Assembly: GCF_013408335.1 (NCBI RefSeq) | Contig: NZ_JACBZR010000001.1 | Coordinates: forward strand, 1,054,001 to 1,118,000 | Length of the DNA: 64,000 bases | Origin: Nocardioides panzhihuensis | Lineage (GTDB): Bacteria > Actinomycetota > Actinomycetes > Propionibacteriales > Nocardioidaceae | Direction of reading: 5' to 3' | In this document: positions 53,003-62,667 of the stretch, in pieces | Numbering within the stretch: the stretch's first letter is position 1 | How the letters are laid out: each line of letters opens with the position of its first letter | Translations under genes and position numbers: made by a program | The notes under the pieces: model-generated | What the model was told of the DNA's origin: nothing | The model's database searches: none | The model's input: the letters and a program-made list of their open reading frames with translations, nothing else

Positions 53003-53908
53003 ATGACTGAGCTTCCCATGACCCAGACGCCGCAGCCCTCTTCCCCGGCCCCCGAGCCGCCGAAGAAGGACTACGGCCGCGCCGGCCGCAACCTGCCCGC
53101 CGCGGTCGGCTCCGCCGTCGTCCTCCTGGTCGCCATCGCGCTGAGCCTGTTGTTCGTGAAGACTGCGTTCATGCTGATCGTCGTCGGCTGTGTCGTGGCC
53201 GCGGTCTGGGAGCTCCACCGGGGCCTGATGGCCAAGGACATGGACGTCCCCGAGCAGCCGCTGATGATCGGCGGCACGGTGATGGTCCTGGTCGCCTACT
53301 TCCTCGGCGCCGACGCGCTGGTGACCGCCACCGCGGTCTCGGCTCTGGTGATCATGCTGTGGGTCCTGCGGCGCGGCGTCGACGGTTACGTACGCACGTC
53401 CGCCGCAGCCGTCCTCACCCTCTTCTACCTGCCGTTCCTGGGTTCGTTCGTCGGGCTCATGCTCGGCGAGGGCGGCGGCTGGACCTCGGGCGGGCTCTCG
53501 GACGACGGCGTACGCGGCATCATCGTCTGGGTTCTGCTCACGATCATGTCCGACATCGGCGGCTACGTCGCCGGCGTCCTCTTCGGCAAGCACCCGATGG
53601 CCCCGGTGATCTCGCCGAAGAAGTCGTGGGAGGGCTTCGTCGGATCCATGGTCTTCACCGTGGCCGCCGGCGTCGGCCTGGTCGTGTGGCTGCTCGACGG
53701 AGCCTGGTGGATCGGCGTCGCGCTGGGTGTGGTCGTCTGTGTGATGGCCGTCCTCGGCGACCTGGTCGAGTCGGTCATCAAGCGCGATCTCGGCGTCAAG
53801 GACATGAGCCAGATCGTCCCGGGCCACGGCGGCCTGATGGACCGCCTCGACTCGCTGCTGGCCACCGTCGCCCCCGTCTGGCTGATCCTCCACTACGCCG
53901 TCTTCTGA
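53003..53908 (+). CDS. cdsA: Phosphatidate cytidylyltransferase CdsA
   Basis: A 301-residue membrane enzyme making CDP-diacylglycerol. After a Pro-rich cytoplasmic N-terminus there are about eight helices; the C-terminal CDS signature reads SVIKRDLGVKDMSQIVPGHG and continues with GLMDRLDSLL, complete. ISPKKSWEGF is the second conserved block. The start could be ATG 53018. It follows frr as in other actinobacteria. Confidence 0.95.
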   Translation: MTELPMTQTPQPSSPAPEPPKKDYGRAGRNLPAAVGSAVVLLVAIALSLLFVKTAFMLIVVGCVVAAVWELHRGLMAKDMDVPEQPLMIGGTVMVLVAYFLGADALVTATAVSALVIMLWVLRRGVDGYVRTSAAAVLTLFYLPFLGSFVGLMLGEGGGWTSGGLSDDGVRGIIVWVLLTIMSDIGGYVAGVLFGKHPMAPVISPKKSWEGFVGSMVFTVAAGVGLVVWLLDGAWWIGVALGVVVCVMAVLGDLVESVIKRDLGVKDMSQIVPGHGGLMDRLDSLLATVAPVWLILHYAVF

Positions 53909-54393
53909 GGCTCTTCCTCGTACGCCACGGGCGACCGACCCCGGTCCCGGGCGTCGCCGCGGAGCACTGGGAGCTCGACCCGGCCGGCTTCGACGACATC
54001 TGGGCGTTGCGAGACCGGCTCCCGGCCGGCGCGACGTGGTATTCCTCGCCCGAGCCGAAGGCACAGCAGACCGCTCAGCTGCTCACCGATGGCGACGTCG
54101 GCGTGGTGGACGCACTGCGCGAGCAGGTCCGAGGTGCCGCCTGGGTCGAGGACTTCCAGGCCACCGTCGAGAGAGCGTTCGCGGAGCCGTCCGTCCCTGC
54201 GTACGAGGGCTGGGAACCGCTCGTGACATGTCGAGAGCGGGTGACGAAGGCCGTGTCCGGGATCCTGTCGGCGCACGCGGGCGAGGACGTCGTGCTCGTC
54301 GGCCACGGGACTGCCTGGACGTCCTTGCGAGCGAGGTCACCGGCCAGCCTGCTGACCTGGTGCGATGGCGGGCGCTCGGCATGCCTGACGTGA
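53905..54393 (+). CDS. Histidine phosphatase family protein, probable C-terminal frameshift
   Basis: The reading frame LFLVRHGRPTPVPGVAAEHW starts right at the cdsA stop, and the only start-like codon is CTG 53905, overlapping that TGA. RHG (phosphohistidine) and the second His in VLVGHGTAWT mark the branch-2 phosphatase fold. After GTAWT the frame gives an untypical Arg/Ser-rich end at 54393. The frame shifted by one base from about 54319 gives LASEVTGQPADLVRWRALGM and a stop at 54402–54404, the expected family ending. One missing base near 54320 would explain this. Confidence 0.72.
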   Translation: MRLFLVRHGRPTPVPGVAAEHWELDPAGFDDIWALRDRLPAGATWYSSPEPKAQQTAQLLTDGDVGVVDALREQVRGAAWVEDFQATVERAFAEPSVPAYEGWEPLVTCRERVTKAVSGILSAHAGEDVVLVGHGTAWTSLRARSPASLLTWCDGGRSACLT

Positions 54394-54465
54394 TCCAGGT
54401 CTGAGATACGGCACTTCCGCGATTCTTTGCCCAACGAGCACGGGGTCGAGCGTTACGGTTGAAGC

Positions 54466-54864
54466 GTGACCGAGCGGCCCACGGACCTCGACGTGGACTC
54501 CGATCCAGACGTCGAGGCAGATCACGACCCGGAGGGGGAGTCCCCAGGGTCGAACGGGCTGTGGGCATGGCTCCACGACTCGCATCCGACCGTGGCCGCC
54601 CTGGTCGGGTTCTATATCGGCCTGGCCTACGCGATCCTGGTGCCCGGCACCTGGGGTGCTCTGCTGACGTGGGTGGCCGGGCAGGAGCGGGCCGAGGAGC
54701 TGTTCCCGTGGGTGGCGCTGACCCTGCTCGTGCCGCTTGCCCTGCTCATCCCGCGCAAGACCCGCCGGCTGGCCCAGTTCGTCTGGCTGGGGATCATCCT
54801 GACCGTGCTGGTGGTCGTCGGCGTCGGCGCCCTGGTGTTCTGGATCCTGCTGAAGACGGGCTGA
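54466..54864 (+). CDS. Small membrane protein
   Basis: A 132-residue protein from GTG 54466. The first 30 residues are very acidic; three hydrophobic helices follow ([36 protein letters not shown] and [20 protein letters not shown]). No known family was recognised. It lies 59 bp before rlmN on the same strand and has normal codon bias. Confidence 0.72.
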   Translation: MTERPTDLDVDSDPDVEADHDPEGESPGSNGLWAWLHDSHPTVAALVGFYIGLAYAILVPGTWGALLTWVAGQERAEELFPWVALTLLVPLALLIPRKTRRLAQFVWLGIILTVLVVVGVGALVFWILLKTG

Positions 54865-54923
54865 CTCGGGCTGAGCGGATCGAGGGTTCGCCGTACGCCG
54901 CACCCCGGTGGGACACTGGAGCG

Positions 54924-56111
54924 GTGACCGAGCCCGACCCTGTGACCGTACCGGCCCCGCACAGCCCCGAGGCTGAGGCCGCCGCGATGGAGGGGCGCCG
55001 TCTGCCGCTGGTGATGGCGCCGCCGAAGGGACGCGGCAAGCCGCCGCGCCACCTCGCCGACCTCGACCTGGCCGGCCGCCAGGACGCGGCGAAGGAGGCC
55101 GGACTTCCGGCGTTCCGGGCCAAGCAGCTCTCGGTGCACTACTTCGAGCGCCTGGTCGACGATCCGGAGAAGATGACCGACCTGCCCGCGAACCAGCGTC
55201 AGGAGCTGGTCGACACCTTCCTGCCCGACCTGATGACGCCGATCAGTCAGCAGGAGGCCGACAAGGGCACCACCCGCAAGACGCTGTGGAAGCTCTTCGA
55301 CGGTGCGCTGGTCGAGTCGGTCCTGATGCGCTACACCGACCGCGCCACGGTCTGCATCTCCTCGCAGGCCGGCTGCGGCATGGCCTGCCCGTTCTGCGCC
55401 ACCGGCCAGGGCGGCCTCGAGCGCAACATGTCGACGGCCGAGATCGTCCACCAGGTCGTTGTCGCGGCCCGGCAGATGGCCAGCGGCGAGGTCCCCGGTG
55501 GTCCTGGTCGTCTCTCCAACGTGGTCTTCATGGGCATGGGCGAGCCGATGGCCAACTACAAGGCCCTGATGGGTGCGGTCCGTCGTCTCACCTCGCCGGC
55601 TCCCGAGGGCCTGGGCCTCTCGGCGCGCCACGTGACCGTCTCCACCGTCGGCCTCGTGCCGCGGATCAAGCAGCTCACCGAGGAGGGCATCCCGGTCACC
55701 CTCGCCCTCTCGCTGCACGCTCCCGACGACGAGCTGCGCAACGAGCTGGTCCCGATCAACACCCGCTTCTCGGTCGCCGAGACCGTCGACGCCGCCTGGA
55801 ACTACGCCCGCGTCACGAAGCGCCGGGTGAGCATCGAGTACGCGATGATGCGCGGCATCAACGACCAGGCCTGGCGCGCCGACCTCCTCGCCGACGTCCT
55901 CAACTCCTACGGCGACTGGGGCTGGGTCCACGTCAACCTGATCCCGCTCAACCCGACCCCGGGCTCGAAGTGGACCGCGAGCGACCCGGCCGACGAGCGC
56001 GAGTTCGTACGCCGCCTCGAGGCCAAGGGCATCTCCACCACCGTTCGCGACACCCGCGGCCGCGAGATCGACGGCGCCTGCGGCCAGCTCGCTGCTCAGT
56101 CGGTCTCCTAG
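54924..56111 (+). CDS. rlmN: Dual-specificity RNA methyltransferase RlmN
   Basis: A 395-residue radical-SAM enzyme from GTG 54924 that makes m2A2503 in 23S rRNA and m2A37 in tRNA. The cluster motif is CGMACPFC (CxxxCxxC), preceded by [44 protein letters not shown] and [17 protein letters not shown] are family blocks. The methyl-carrying Cys is in DGACGQL near the C-terminus. Confidence 0.96.
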   Translation: MTEPDPVTVPAPHSPEAEAAAMEGRRLPLVMAPPKGRGKPPRHLADLDLAGRQDAAKEAGLPAFRAKQLSVHYFERLVDDPEKMTDLPANQRQELVDTFLPDLMTPISQQEADKGTTRKTLWKLFDGALVESVLMRYTDRATVCISSQAGCGMACPFCATGQGGLERNMSTAEIVHQVVVAARQMASGEVPGGPGRLSNVVFMGMGEPMANYKALMGAVRRLTSPAPEGLGLSARHVTVSTVGLVPRIKQLTEEGIPVTLALSLHAPDDELRNELVPINTRFSVAETVDAAWNYARVTKRRVSIEYAMMRGINDQAWRADLLADVLNSYGDWGWVHVNLIPLNPTPGSKWTASDPADEREFVRRLEAKGISTTVRDTRGREIDGACGQLAAQSVS

Positions 56112-56167
56112 CCGGACCTACAGCCGGTCGTCCTGCCCGGTTCCGGGGGCCCCGATAATCTCGGCCC

Positions 56168-56728
56168 ATGACCGATGAGCTCGAGTCCGCCGTCGTCCTC
56201 ATCACCGGTGTGATGGCGGCCGGCAAGTCCACCGTCGCACAGGCCCTCGCCGAGCGGCTGCCGGCCGCCGCGCATGTCCGGGGCGATGCCTTCCGGCGGA
56301 TGATCGTGTCAGGTCAGCGTGAAATGACGCCGGACGCGGACGAGGAGGCCGTGAACCAGCTCCGGCTGCGCTACCGGCTGTCAGCGATGGTCGCCGACGA
56401 GTACGCGGCGGCGGGCCTGACCGCCGTCGTCCAGGACATCGTGCTCGGCGATGAGCTGAGGACTTACACGGAGAGCGTTCGCACGCGGCCGCTGTACGTC
56501 GTCGTGCTCGCGCCGCGCCCGGACGCCGTCGCCGTCCGTGAGAGCGGCCGTGCGAAGACGGGGTACGGCGAGTGGACCGTGGAGGCCCTTGACCGGGGGA
56601 TGCGTGAGGACACTCCGCGCATCGGGCTGTGGCTCGACTCCTCGGAGCTGACGGTCGAGGAGACCGTCGACGCGATTCTCGCGGGCCTCGACCGGGCACG
56701 GCTGGATGAGGATGCGGAAAGTGTCTGA
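56168..56728 (+). CDS. Small P-loop kinase/phosphotransferase-like protein
   Basis: A 186-residue protein with Walker A ITGVMAAGKSTVAQALA near residue 12 and an RGDAFRRMI element as in AAA_33/chloramphenicol-phosphotransferase-like or zeta-toxin-like kinases. VVQDIVLGDEL, YVVVLAPRPDAVAVRE and WLDSSELTVEETVDAI complete the fold. It resembles gluconate-kinase/CPT-type enzymes that phosphorylate small molecules. The substrate is unknown and no antitoxin partner is present. Confidence 0.83.
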   Translation: MTDELESAVVLITGVMAAGKSTVAQALAERLPAAAHVRGDAFRRMIVSGQREMTPDADEEAVNQLRLRYRLSAMVADEYAAAGLTAVVQDIVLGDELRTYTESVRTRPLYVVVLAPRPDAVAVRESGRAKTGYGEWTVEALDRGMREDTPRIGLWLDSSELTVEETVDAILAGLDRARLDEDAESV

Positions 56729-56953
56729 TCGGCGCTGAGCCCACCGCCACCGAGCGGCTTCGGCCGCGGCCGAGCAGCGCTGAGCCCGCGAGGATGATCC
56801 CGGTTGAGCCGCCGGTCGGGCCGTCGCATGACGTCGTCGTTCACGGGTACCGGTCCGAGCGTCGACATTCATCCTGCGCCCACTAGAGGTGACCATGTCC
56901 AGCCAGCCATCCGCACCAGATCAGGACAACCCGACGAGGATCGCATCGGCCGG

Positions 56954-57928
56954 ATGAGCATGTCGATCATCCTCGTCACCGGAGCGTCGAGCGGGATTGG
57001 TCTGGCTGTAGCGCGCCTCGCCGCCACGCGCGGAGACCACGTCGTCCTGGTCGCCCGGGGTCGTGAGTCGCTGGACGCCACCGCTCGTGGGTGTGAGCGG
57101 CTGGGTGCCGCATCGACCATGGTGCTCCCGCTCGATGTGGGAGACGACGATGCGGTGGGGGACTGTATCGGGGCAGTGCTCGATCGACATGGGCGGATCG
57201 ACACGGTCATCCACTGCGCCGGAGTGGTTGCGTTCGGTCGCACGGAGTCCCTGCCGCCCGAGATCTTCGATGGTGTGCTGCGTACCAACCTCCTCGGCTC
57301 GGCCAATGTGGCACGTCACGTGGTGCCTGTGTTGCGCGGTCAGGGCAGCGGAACGCTGGTCCTGGTTGGCTCAGCCCTCGGCCACATCACGGTGCCTTCG
57401 ATGAGTCCCTACGTCATCAGCAAGTGGGGTGTTCGCGCGTTGGCTCATCAGCTGCGCCTGGAGAACCGCGACCGACCTGACGTCGCGATCTTGTACGTCG
57501 CGCCGGGCGGCGTGGACACCCCCATCTATCACCATGCCGCGAGTGTCATCGGTCATGAGGGTCGGCCCCCGCCTCCGGTCTCCAGCCCTCAACGAGCAGC
57601 CCGACAGATCCTGCGCCGGGTCGACCGCGGCCGCGGCCGGCCACAGCTGAGCATGGCCAACGACGTGACACGGCTCGTATTCGCGGCGCCCCTCGTCCAT
57701 GACCGGGTGGTCGCGCCGATCATCGGCTTCCTGGTCGCTGACCTCGCCCGCCCCGTGGACCCACATCCGGGGAACGTCCTGACCAGCATGAAAGGCGAGA
57801 ACGCCATGCGCGGCCGCCGCGAGAACACCGTCCTGGGGCTCGCGCGCAACCTGGCCGTCCGCATAACGCGCCGGGGGCGGGGTACCGCTACGTCCAGTGA
57901 CCCCAAGTCGCCGAGGACATCTCCATGA
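56954..57928 (+). CDS. Short-chain dehydrogenase/reductase
   Basis: A 324-residue SDR. The cofactor motif is ILVTGASSGIGLAVARLA, with the NAG-like element VIHCAGVV and the active site YVISKWGVRA (YxxxK), Ser in LVLVGSALGH. An extension of about 90 residues after the core ends in an Arg-rich tail. It is the first of four genes joined by ATGA/GTGA overlaps. The 225 bp upstream carry no gene and should hold the promoter. Confidence 0.9.
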   Translation: MSMSIILVTGASSGIGLAVARLAATRGDHVVLVARGRESLDATARGCERLGAASTMVLPLDVGDDDAVGDCIGAVLDRHGRIDTVIHCAGVVAFGRTESLPPEIFDGVLRTNLLGSANVARHVVPVLRGQGSGTLVLVGSALGHITVPSMSPYVISKWGVRALAHQLRLENRDRPDVAILYVAPGGVDTPIYHHAASVIGHEGRPPPPVSSPQRAARQILRRVDRGRGRPQLSMANDVTRLVFAAPLVHDRVVAPIIGFLVADLARPVDPHPGNVLTSMKGENAMRGRRENTVLGLARNLAVRITRRGRGTATSSDPKSPRTSP

Positions 57929-58359
57929 GTACAAACCGCAGATTGGTCCACGCATCACCCCAGCACGTGTGGGACGTCCTCTCGGACGGCTGGCTTTACC
58001 CGCTCTGGGTGGTCGGCGCGTCTCGCTTGCGCGATGCCGACAAGGACTGGCCGAACGTCGGCGCGCAGCTGCATCACTCCGTCGGCATCTGGCCGCTGCT
58101 GCTCGACGACAGCACCGAGGTGCTCGAGTGCTCACCCGGGAGCAGGCTGTTGCTCCGTGCGCGCGGCTGGCCCGTGGGTGCCGCGCATGTCGAGATCACT
58201 CTGGAGGAAGCAGAAGACGGCACCGAGATCGTGATTCGAGAACAGGCCGTCGATGGCCCGGGAGCTCTGGTTCCACGGCTGGTGCAGGATCCCCTTCTCA
58301 GCTGGCGAAACGTGGAGGCCCTCCGGCGCTTGGCCTACATCGTCGAACACCGCCCATGA
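57925..58359 (+). CDS. SRPBCC (polyketide cyclase-like) protein
   Basis: A 144-residue START/SRPBCC-fold protein: VHASPQHVWDVLSDGWLYP at the N-terminus and an internal GWPVGAAHVEITLEEAEDGT β-hairpin, ending in a long C-terminal helix. The fold binds hydrophobic ligands; cyclase or carrier roles are known in the family. It overlaps both neighbours by 4 nt, so it probably hands a ligand to the oxidoreductases. Confidence 0.83.
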   Translation: MSTNRRLVHASPQHVWDVLSDGWLYPLWVVGASRLRDADKDWPNVGAQLHHSVGIWPLLLDDSTEVLECSPGSRLLLRARGWPVGAAHVEITLEEAEDGTEIVIREQAVDGPGALVPRLVQDPLLSWRNVEALRRLAYIVEHRP

Positions 58360-60032
58360 GTGACGCCTCCTACGACGCCTTCTACGACGCGGTCGTCGTT
58401 GGTTCCGGACCCAACGGCCTGGTCGCGGCCAACCTGCTGGTCGACAAGGGCTGGTCGGTGCTGGTGCTCGAGACCCAACCCACCACAGGTGGAGCGGTCC
58501 GCAGCTCCGAGGACGTCCACCCGGGGTTCATCCACGACACCTTCAGCGCGTTCTATCCGCTTGCGGCCGCCTCCGCCACCATCCGTGGGCTCGGTCTGGA
58601 CGAGTACGGGCTGCGGTGGACGCATGCTCCCGCAGTCCTGGGCCACCCCATGCAGGACGGCAGCTGGGCGCTGCTGCACCGCGACCGGCACGTCACCGCA
58701 GAGCTGCTCGATGCCCAGCATGCCGGCGACGGCCAGGCATGGCTGGAGCTGTGCGGTCTCTGGGACCAGATCGGCGATCCCCTCGTGCAGGCCCTGCTGA
58801 CCCCGTTCCCGCCCCTGCGGCCGGGGGCCCGTCTGCTCAACGCCCTGCGTCGTGCCGGGGGCCTGGCGGCCGTGCGTACCCTGCTCACGCCAGCCGGAGA
58901 CCTCGGACGCAACCGCTTTCGGGGCGAGGCTGCGCGTCTGCTCCTGGCCGGCAACGCCGGACATGCCGACATCCCGTTGGACGCGCCGGGCTCCGGCACG
59001 ATGGGACTTCTGCTCGCGATGCTGGGCCAGACCGTCGGCTTCCCCGTCCCAGCAGGGGGTGCTGGCATGCTCGCCGCCGCACTGGAGCGCCGCTTCCGTG
59101 AGCGTGGTGGTGACGTCCGCTGCGGTGCCGAGGTCACCCGCCTCGGTGTCGAGGACGGTCGCATCACCGAGGTTCGCACCCGTGGCGGCCACCGGATCAA
59201 GGTGGGCCGGGCCGTGATCGCCGCCGTCGCGGCGCCCCATCTGTACGGCCGGCTCCTCGATCCCGCAGACGTGCCGCGACGCGTCGCAGCCGGCATGGCG
59301 AACTTCCAGCTGGACCCAGGCACGGTCAAGGTCGACTGGGCCCTGCACAAGCCCATTCCATGGCTCACCGAGCCCGCGTATGCGCCCGGCACCTTCCACG
59401 TCGCCGACTCGGTCGAGCAGATGACCCAGTCCATGTCTCAGGTGTCTGCCGGCGTCATCCCCGATGCTCCGTTCCTCCTGGCAGGTCAGATGACCACCAC
59501 CGACCCGACCCGCTCGCCGCCGGGGACGGAGTCGGTGTGGGCCTACACGCACGTGCCGCAGACGGTGCTGCGCGATGCGGGACCTGACGGGCTGCGCGGG
59601 CGGTGGGACAAGGAGGAGTGTGAGCGTTTCGCCGATCGCATGCAGGCGCGCATCGAGCGCCTGGCGCCCGGCTTCGGCAGCGCCGTCGCCTCACGACGCG
59701 TTCTCGGGCCCCGTGAGTTCGAGGCTCTCGACGCCAACCTCATCGGTGGGGCGATCGGCGGCGGCACTTCTCAGCTCCACCAAGAGCTGGTCTTTCGACC
59801 CGTGCCAGGCATGGGGCGGGCAGAGACCGGCATCACCGGGCTGTTCCTCGGGTCCGCCTCAGCCCACCCAGGCGGAGGCGTGCACGGCGCGGCCGGCAGC
59901 AACGCAGCCCGGGCCGCCATCCTGCACGATCGTCTTCGATGGGGTGATCGCCGTCTTGGACGGTCGACAACGACCCGCCGGCGGGTCACCAAGGCACAGC
60001 ACGGCGCCTCCTCAGGAAGGCCAACCGAGTGA
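58356..60032 (+). CDS. Phytoene-desaturase-like FAD-dependent oxidoreductase
   Basis: A 558-residue flavoprotein. The dinucleotide motif is AVVVGSGPNGLVAANLLVDK, followed by VLVLETQPTTGGAVRSSE. The C-terminal FAD part is GLFLGSASAHPGGGVHGAAG, characteristic of the CrtI/NAD(P)-phytoene-dehydrogenase-like family. Relatives desaturate or isomerise carotenoids and lipids. No phytoene synthase is in the window, so carotenoid work is unproven; the SDR and SRPBCC partners suggest a lipid or isoprenoid substrate. Confidence 0.9.
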   Translation: MSDASYDAFYDAVVVGSGPNGLVAANLLVDKGWSVLVLETQPTTGGAVRSSEDVHPGFIHDTFSAFYPLAAASATIRGLGLDEYGLRWTHAPAVLGHPMQDGSWALLHRDRHVTAELLDAQHAGDGQAWLELCGLWDQIGDPLVQALLTPFPPLRPGARLLNALRRAGGLAAVRTLLTPAGDLGRNRFRGEAARLLLAGNAGHADIPLDAPGSGTMGLLLAMLGQTVGFPVPAGGAGMLAAALERRFRERGGDVRCGAEVTRLGVEDGRITEVRTRGGHRIKVGRAVIAAVAAPHLYGRLLDPADVPRRVAAGMANFQLDPGTVKVDWALHKPIPWLTEPAYAPGTFHVADSVEQMTQSMSQVSAGVIPDAPFLLAGQMTTTDPTRSPPGTESVWAYTHVPQTVLRDAGPDGLRGRWDKEECERFADRMQARIERLAPGFGSAVASRRVLGPREFEALDANLIGGAIGGGTSQLHQELVFRPVPGMGRAETGITGLFLGSASAHPGGGVHGAAGSNAARAAILHDRLRWGDRRLGRSTTTRRRVTKAQHGASSGRPTE

Positions 60033-60730
60033 ACCCAGTCGATGTCGTAGGGCCTGCTGACGACCGTCCGAGCAGGCGCGGACTGGCTCCCGCCGTCACG
60101 GGAACGATGGCGCGCGCTGGCGGACGTGTGCTGCAGGCCGGTGTCGGCGTGCTCGCCCACTTGCGACCCGCTGACAAGCCTCTGCACCCGCACGGCAAAG
60201 TGCACACGGCCTTGCTGCGGCGGCACCCGGGAGCCACCACGGGCGCAGCGTTCCTCGATGAAGGTGGGTCGGACGAGGTGGTGGTACGACTCTCCCGCGC
60301 GGTGGGCCTGCCTGAGAAGGTGCCCGACGTCAACGGGCTTGCCGTGCGCGTTCCCACCGCCCCCGGTGAACACGCCGACCTCCTGCTCGCCACCACCGGT
60401 CACGGTCGATGGACCAGGTTCTTGCTGGTTCCCCGTACCCGTCTGTCCGACGGGTTCTTCAGCACGCTGCTCCCGTACCGCGCGCCCACCGGGCCGGTCT
60501 GGCTCGGAGCGCAGTTCGTCGGCGAAGCCACGTGGCGAATGGCGTGGGCACGGCCAGGGACGGACTGGACGTGGTTCGCGACGCTCGAGCTGACCATCGA
60601 GTCGGACCGCGACTTGCTGCTCTCCTTCGACCCGACCCGCTCAACGCCACCCGGACTCGAGATCTACGAATGGCACCGCCGCCTACGAGCGCCCGCCTAT
60701 GAGACGGCGCGGCAGTCGCGAGCTCGGTAG
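60029..60730 (+). CDS. Catalase-fold-like hypothetical protein
   Basis: A 233-residue protein from GTG 60029 overlapping the FAD gene. GKVHTALLRRHPGATTGAAF, VVVRLSRAVGLPEKVPDVNG followed by LAVRVP, and later TWRMAWARPGTDWTWF give a β-rich pattern that loosely recalls the catalase superfamily (DxxGxAxR block), without the clear heme-ligand motif. It always follows this kind of FAD enzyme, as far as I recall. The function is unassigned. Confidence 0.68.
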   Translation: MNPVDVVGPADDRPSRRGLAPAVTGTMARAGGRVLQAGVGVLAHLRPADKPLHPHGKVHTALLRRHPGATTGAAFLDEGGSDEVVVRLSRAVGLPEKVPDVNGLAVRVPTAPGEHADLLLATTGHGRWTRFLLVPRTRLSDGFFSTLLPYRAPTGPVWLGAQFVGEATWRMAWARPGTDWTWFATLELTIESDRDLLLSFDPTRSTPPGLEIYEWHRRLRAPAYETARQSRAR

Positions 60731-60773
60731 CCCCGGCCGCCCCGGCCCGCGGCCATGGGCGGTATGAGACGAC

Positions 60774-61208
60774 TCAAGCCCCTGGCACGGGCCGCTGCTC
60801 GTGGCCGCGGCGGCCCTGGGTGCGGCGGGCCTCCTTCATCTCCGACTCGTAGAGGTGTCGCTTGCCCTGGACGAGAGCGTCGCGAGCCTCCTTCTCCAAT
60901 CGCTTGAAAGTGGCGTAGTAGCCGTCGTCGTACTCCTCGACGATCTGAAACGTCCACCTGCCGTAGAGCACGTTGCGTCCCACGAGCTCTCGCTCGAACG
61001 TGTCCGCCAGCTCGGTGTGGCCGGCCTCGCGCAGCTGCTGGACACCTTTGCCGAGGGTGAGGTCGGCCGTGCCGGTGATGCGATGCAGTGCGTACAGATG
61101 ACCGCGGGCGATCTCGATCGCTTCGAGTGCCTCGCTGATGGAGCCGAGCGCCTCGACGGTGAGGTCGTCGACGCCATCGGGCCGGATGTGCTCCTCATCG
61201 GTGGTCAT
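60774..61208 (-). CDS. Hypothetical helical protein
   Basis: A 144-residue protein, start MTTDEEHIRPDGVDDL at 61208–61206. It is predicted all-helical and charged: LGSISEALEAIEIARGHLYA, LTLGKGVQQLREAGHTELAD and YYATFKRLEKEARDALVQGK. No family was recognised. It faces the four-gene redox operon and is separated by 298 bp from the divergent GT4 gene. Confidence 0.68.
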   Translation of the reverse strand: MTTDEEHIRPDGVDDLTVEALGSISEALEAIEIARGHLYALHRITGTADLTLGKGVQQLREAGHTELADTFERELVGRNVLYGRWTFQIVEEYDDGYYATFKRLEKEARDALVQGKRHLYESEMKEARRTQGRRGHEQRPVPGA

Positions 61209-61506
61209 GCCGCGATCGTGGCAAAATGAGCGGGCCGGCGGCAACCCCCTGCGCGGCCGCCGGCTTCGACACGCTGCCCCGATCAGCCCGGGCCAGCCCA
61301 ACGCCGCGAGCCTAGGGACGTCGGCTCACCGGCTTCTGTCGTAAGCCGCGGAGCGGTGACAGATTTCTGAGAGTCACGCGACGTTTCCGCTGATGACGCC
61401 GGGCGGACTATCTGTCACCCGGCACAGAGTTCTGGCCACGGGAGGTTCACCGACCCGTCAACCAAGTCGGGGATCACGTTGCCGGAGGGCGCTCACGATC
61501 AGAAAC

Positions 61507-62667
61507 ATGAGCATCAGCCTCGATCGGGTCCCGCTGGTCGCCGCCAACGCAGAGCCGCTCCGCGTCCTCATCGTCACGGAGTCGTTCCTGCCCCAGGTCA
61601 ACGGCGTGACGAACTCCGTACGCCGTGTGCTGGAGCATCTCGCGGTCGACGGCCATACCGTCGAGGTCGTGGCGCCCACCGGGCCCGCCGAGTACGCCGG
61701 GTTCCCGGTGACCCGGACCAGAGGCGCGACCTTCTGGGTCTACAAGGACTTCCGCGTCGGACTCGAGACGCGACGCAAGCTGCGCGCGGTGATGCGCCGG
61801 TTCAACCCCGACGTCGTCCACGTCGCCTCACCAGCCCTGCTCGGACGGCAGGCAGTGCTGGTCGCCAAGGAGCTCGGCATCCCGAGCGTGGCGATCTACC
61901 AGACGGACCTGGTGGGCTTCTGGGACAAGTACAAGGCGGTCGGGGGTCCGCAGGCGGCCGCGATGCTCACCCGCCAGGCCCACTCGGCCGCCGACCGCAC
62001 CCTGGCGCCGAGCTCGTCGGCCCTCACCCAGCTCGAGGGCCTCGGCGTGCAGCGTACGGGACTGTGGCCCCGGGGTGTCGACGTCGAGCTGTTCCACCCG
62101 AGCCGCGTCGACCACGACCTGCGCGCCGAGCTCGCGCCGAACGGGGAGACGATCGTCGGCTACGTCGGTCGGCTGGCGCAGGAGAAGGAGCTGCACCTGC
62201 TCGCCGCGCTCTCCCGCAACCCGGTGTACAAGGTCGTGCTCGTCGGCGGGGGTCCGCAGGAGCGAGAGCTGCGCCAGCTGCTCCCGAACGCCACCTTCAT
62301 GGGCGTGCTGCAGGGGGAGGAGCTCGGGACTGCGTACGCCTCGCTCGACATCTTCGTGCACACCGGCTCCCACGAGACGTTCTGCCAGGCGGTCCAGGAG
62401 GCGCTCGCCTCCGGGGTCCCGGTGGTCGCGCCGCGTTCCGGCGGGCCGTTGGACCTGGTCGCCGACGGCGTCACCGGGTTCTTCTACGAGCCGGGCAGCC
62501 GCGACGATCTCGGCTCCCACGTCGCGCTGCTCCACAACGACCCGCAGCTGCGGCTGCGGATGGGACGCGAGGCCCGCAAGAGCGTCGCGCACAAGTCCTG
62601 GGGCTCGGTGAACGCGGCCCTGGTGGACCACTACCGCGACGTCATCCGGGCACGCCAGCAGCGATGA
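61507..62667 (+). CDS. Glycosyltransferase family 4 (MgtA-like)
   Basis: A 386-residue GT-B enzyme. The N-terminal acceptor lobe has LIVTESFLPQVNGVTNSVRR and PDVVHVASPALLGRQA. The C-terminal donor lobe has IVGYVGRLAQEKELHLLA and the EX7E motif ETFCQAVQE with SGGPLDLV. It resembles GDP-mannose-dependent α-mannosyltransferases that build lipomannan or glycolipids. ATG 61507 is favoured for the family N-terminus. Its last 26 bp overlap the convergent LOG gene. Confidence 0.88.
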   Translation: MSISLDRVPLVAANAEPLRVLIVTESFLPQVNGVTNSVRRVLEHLAVDGHTVEVVAPTGPAEYAGFPVTRTRGATFWVYKDFRVGLETRRKLRAVMRRFNPDVVHVASPALLGRQAVLVAKELGIPSVAIYQTDLVGFWDKYKAVGGPQAAAMLTRQAHSAADRTLAPSSSALTQLEGLGVQRTGLWPRGVDVELFHPSRVDHDLRAELAPNGETIVGYVGRLAQEKELHLLAALSRNPVYKVVLVGGGPQERELRQLLPNATFMGVLQGEELGTAYASLDIFVHTGSHETFCQAVQEALASGVPVVAPRSGGPLDLVADGVTGFFYEPGSRDDLGSHVALLHNDPQLRLRMGREARKSVAHKSWGSVNAALVDHYRDVIRARQQR

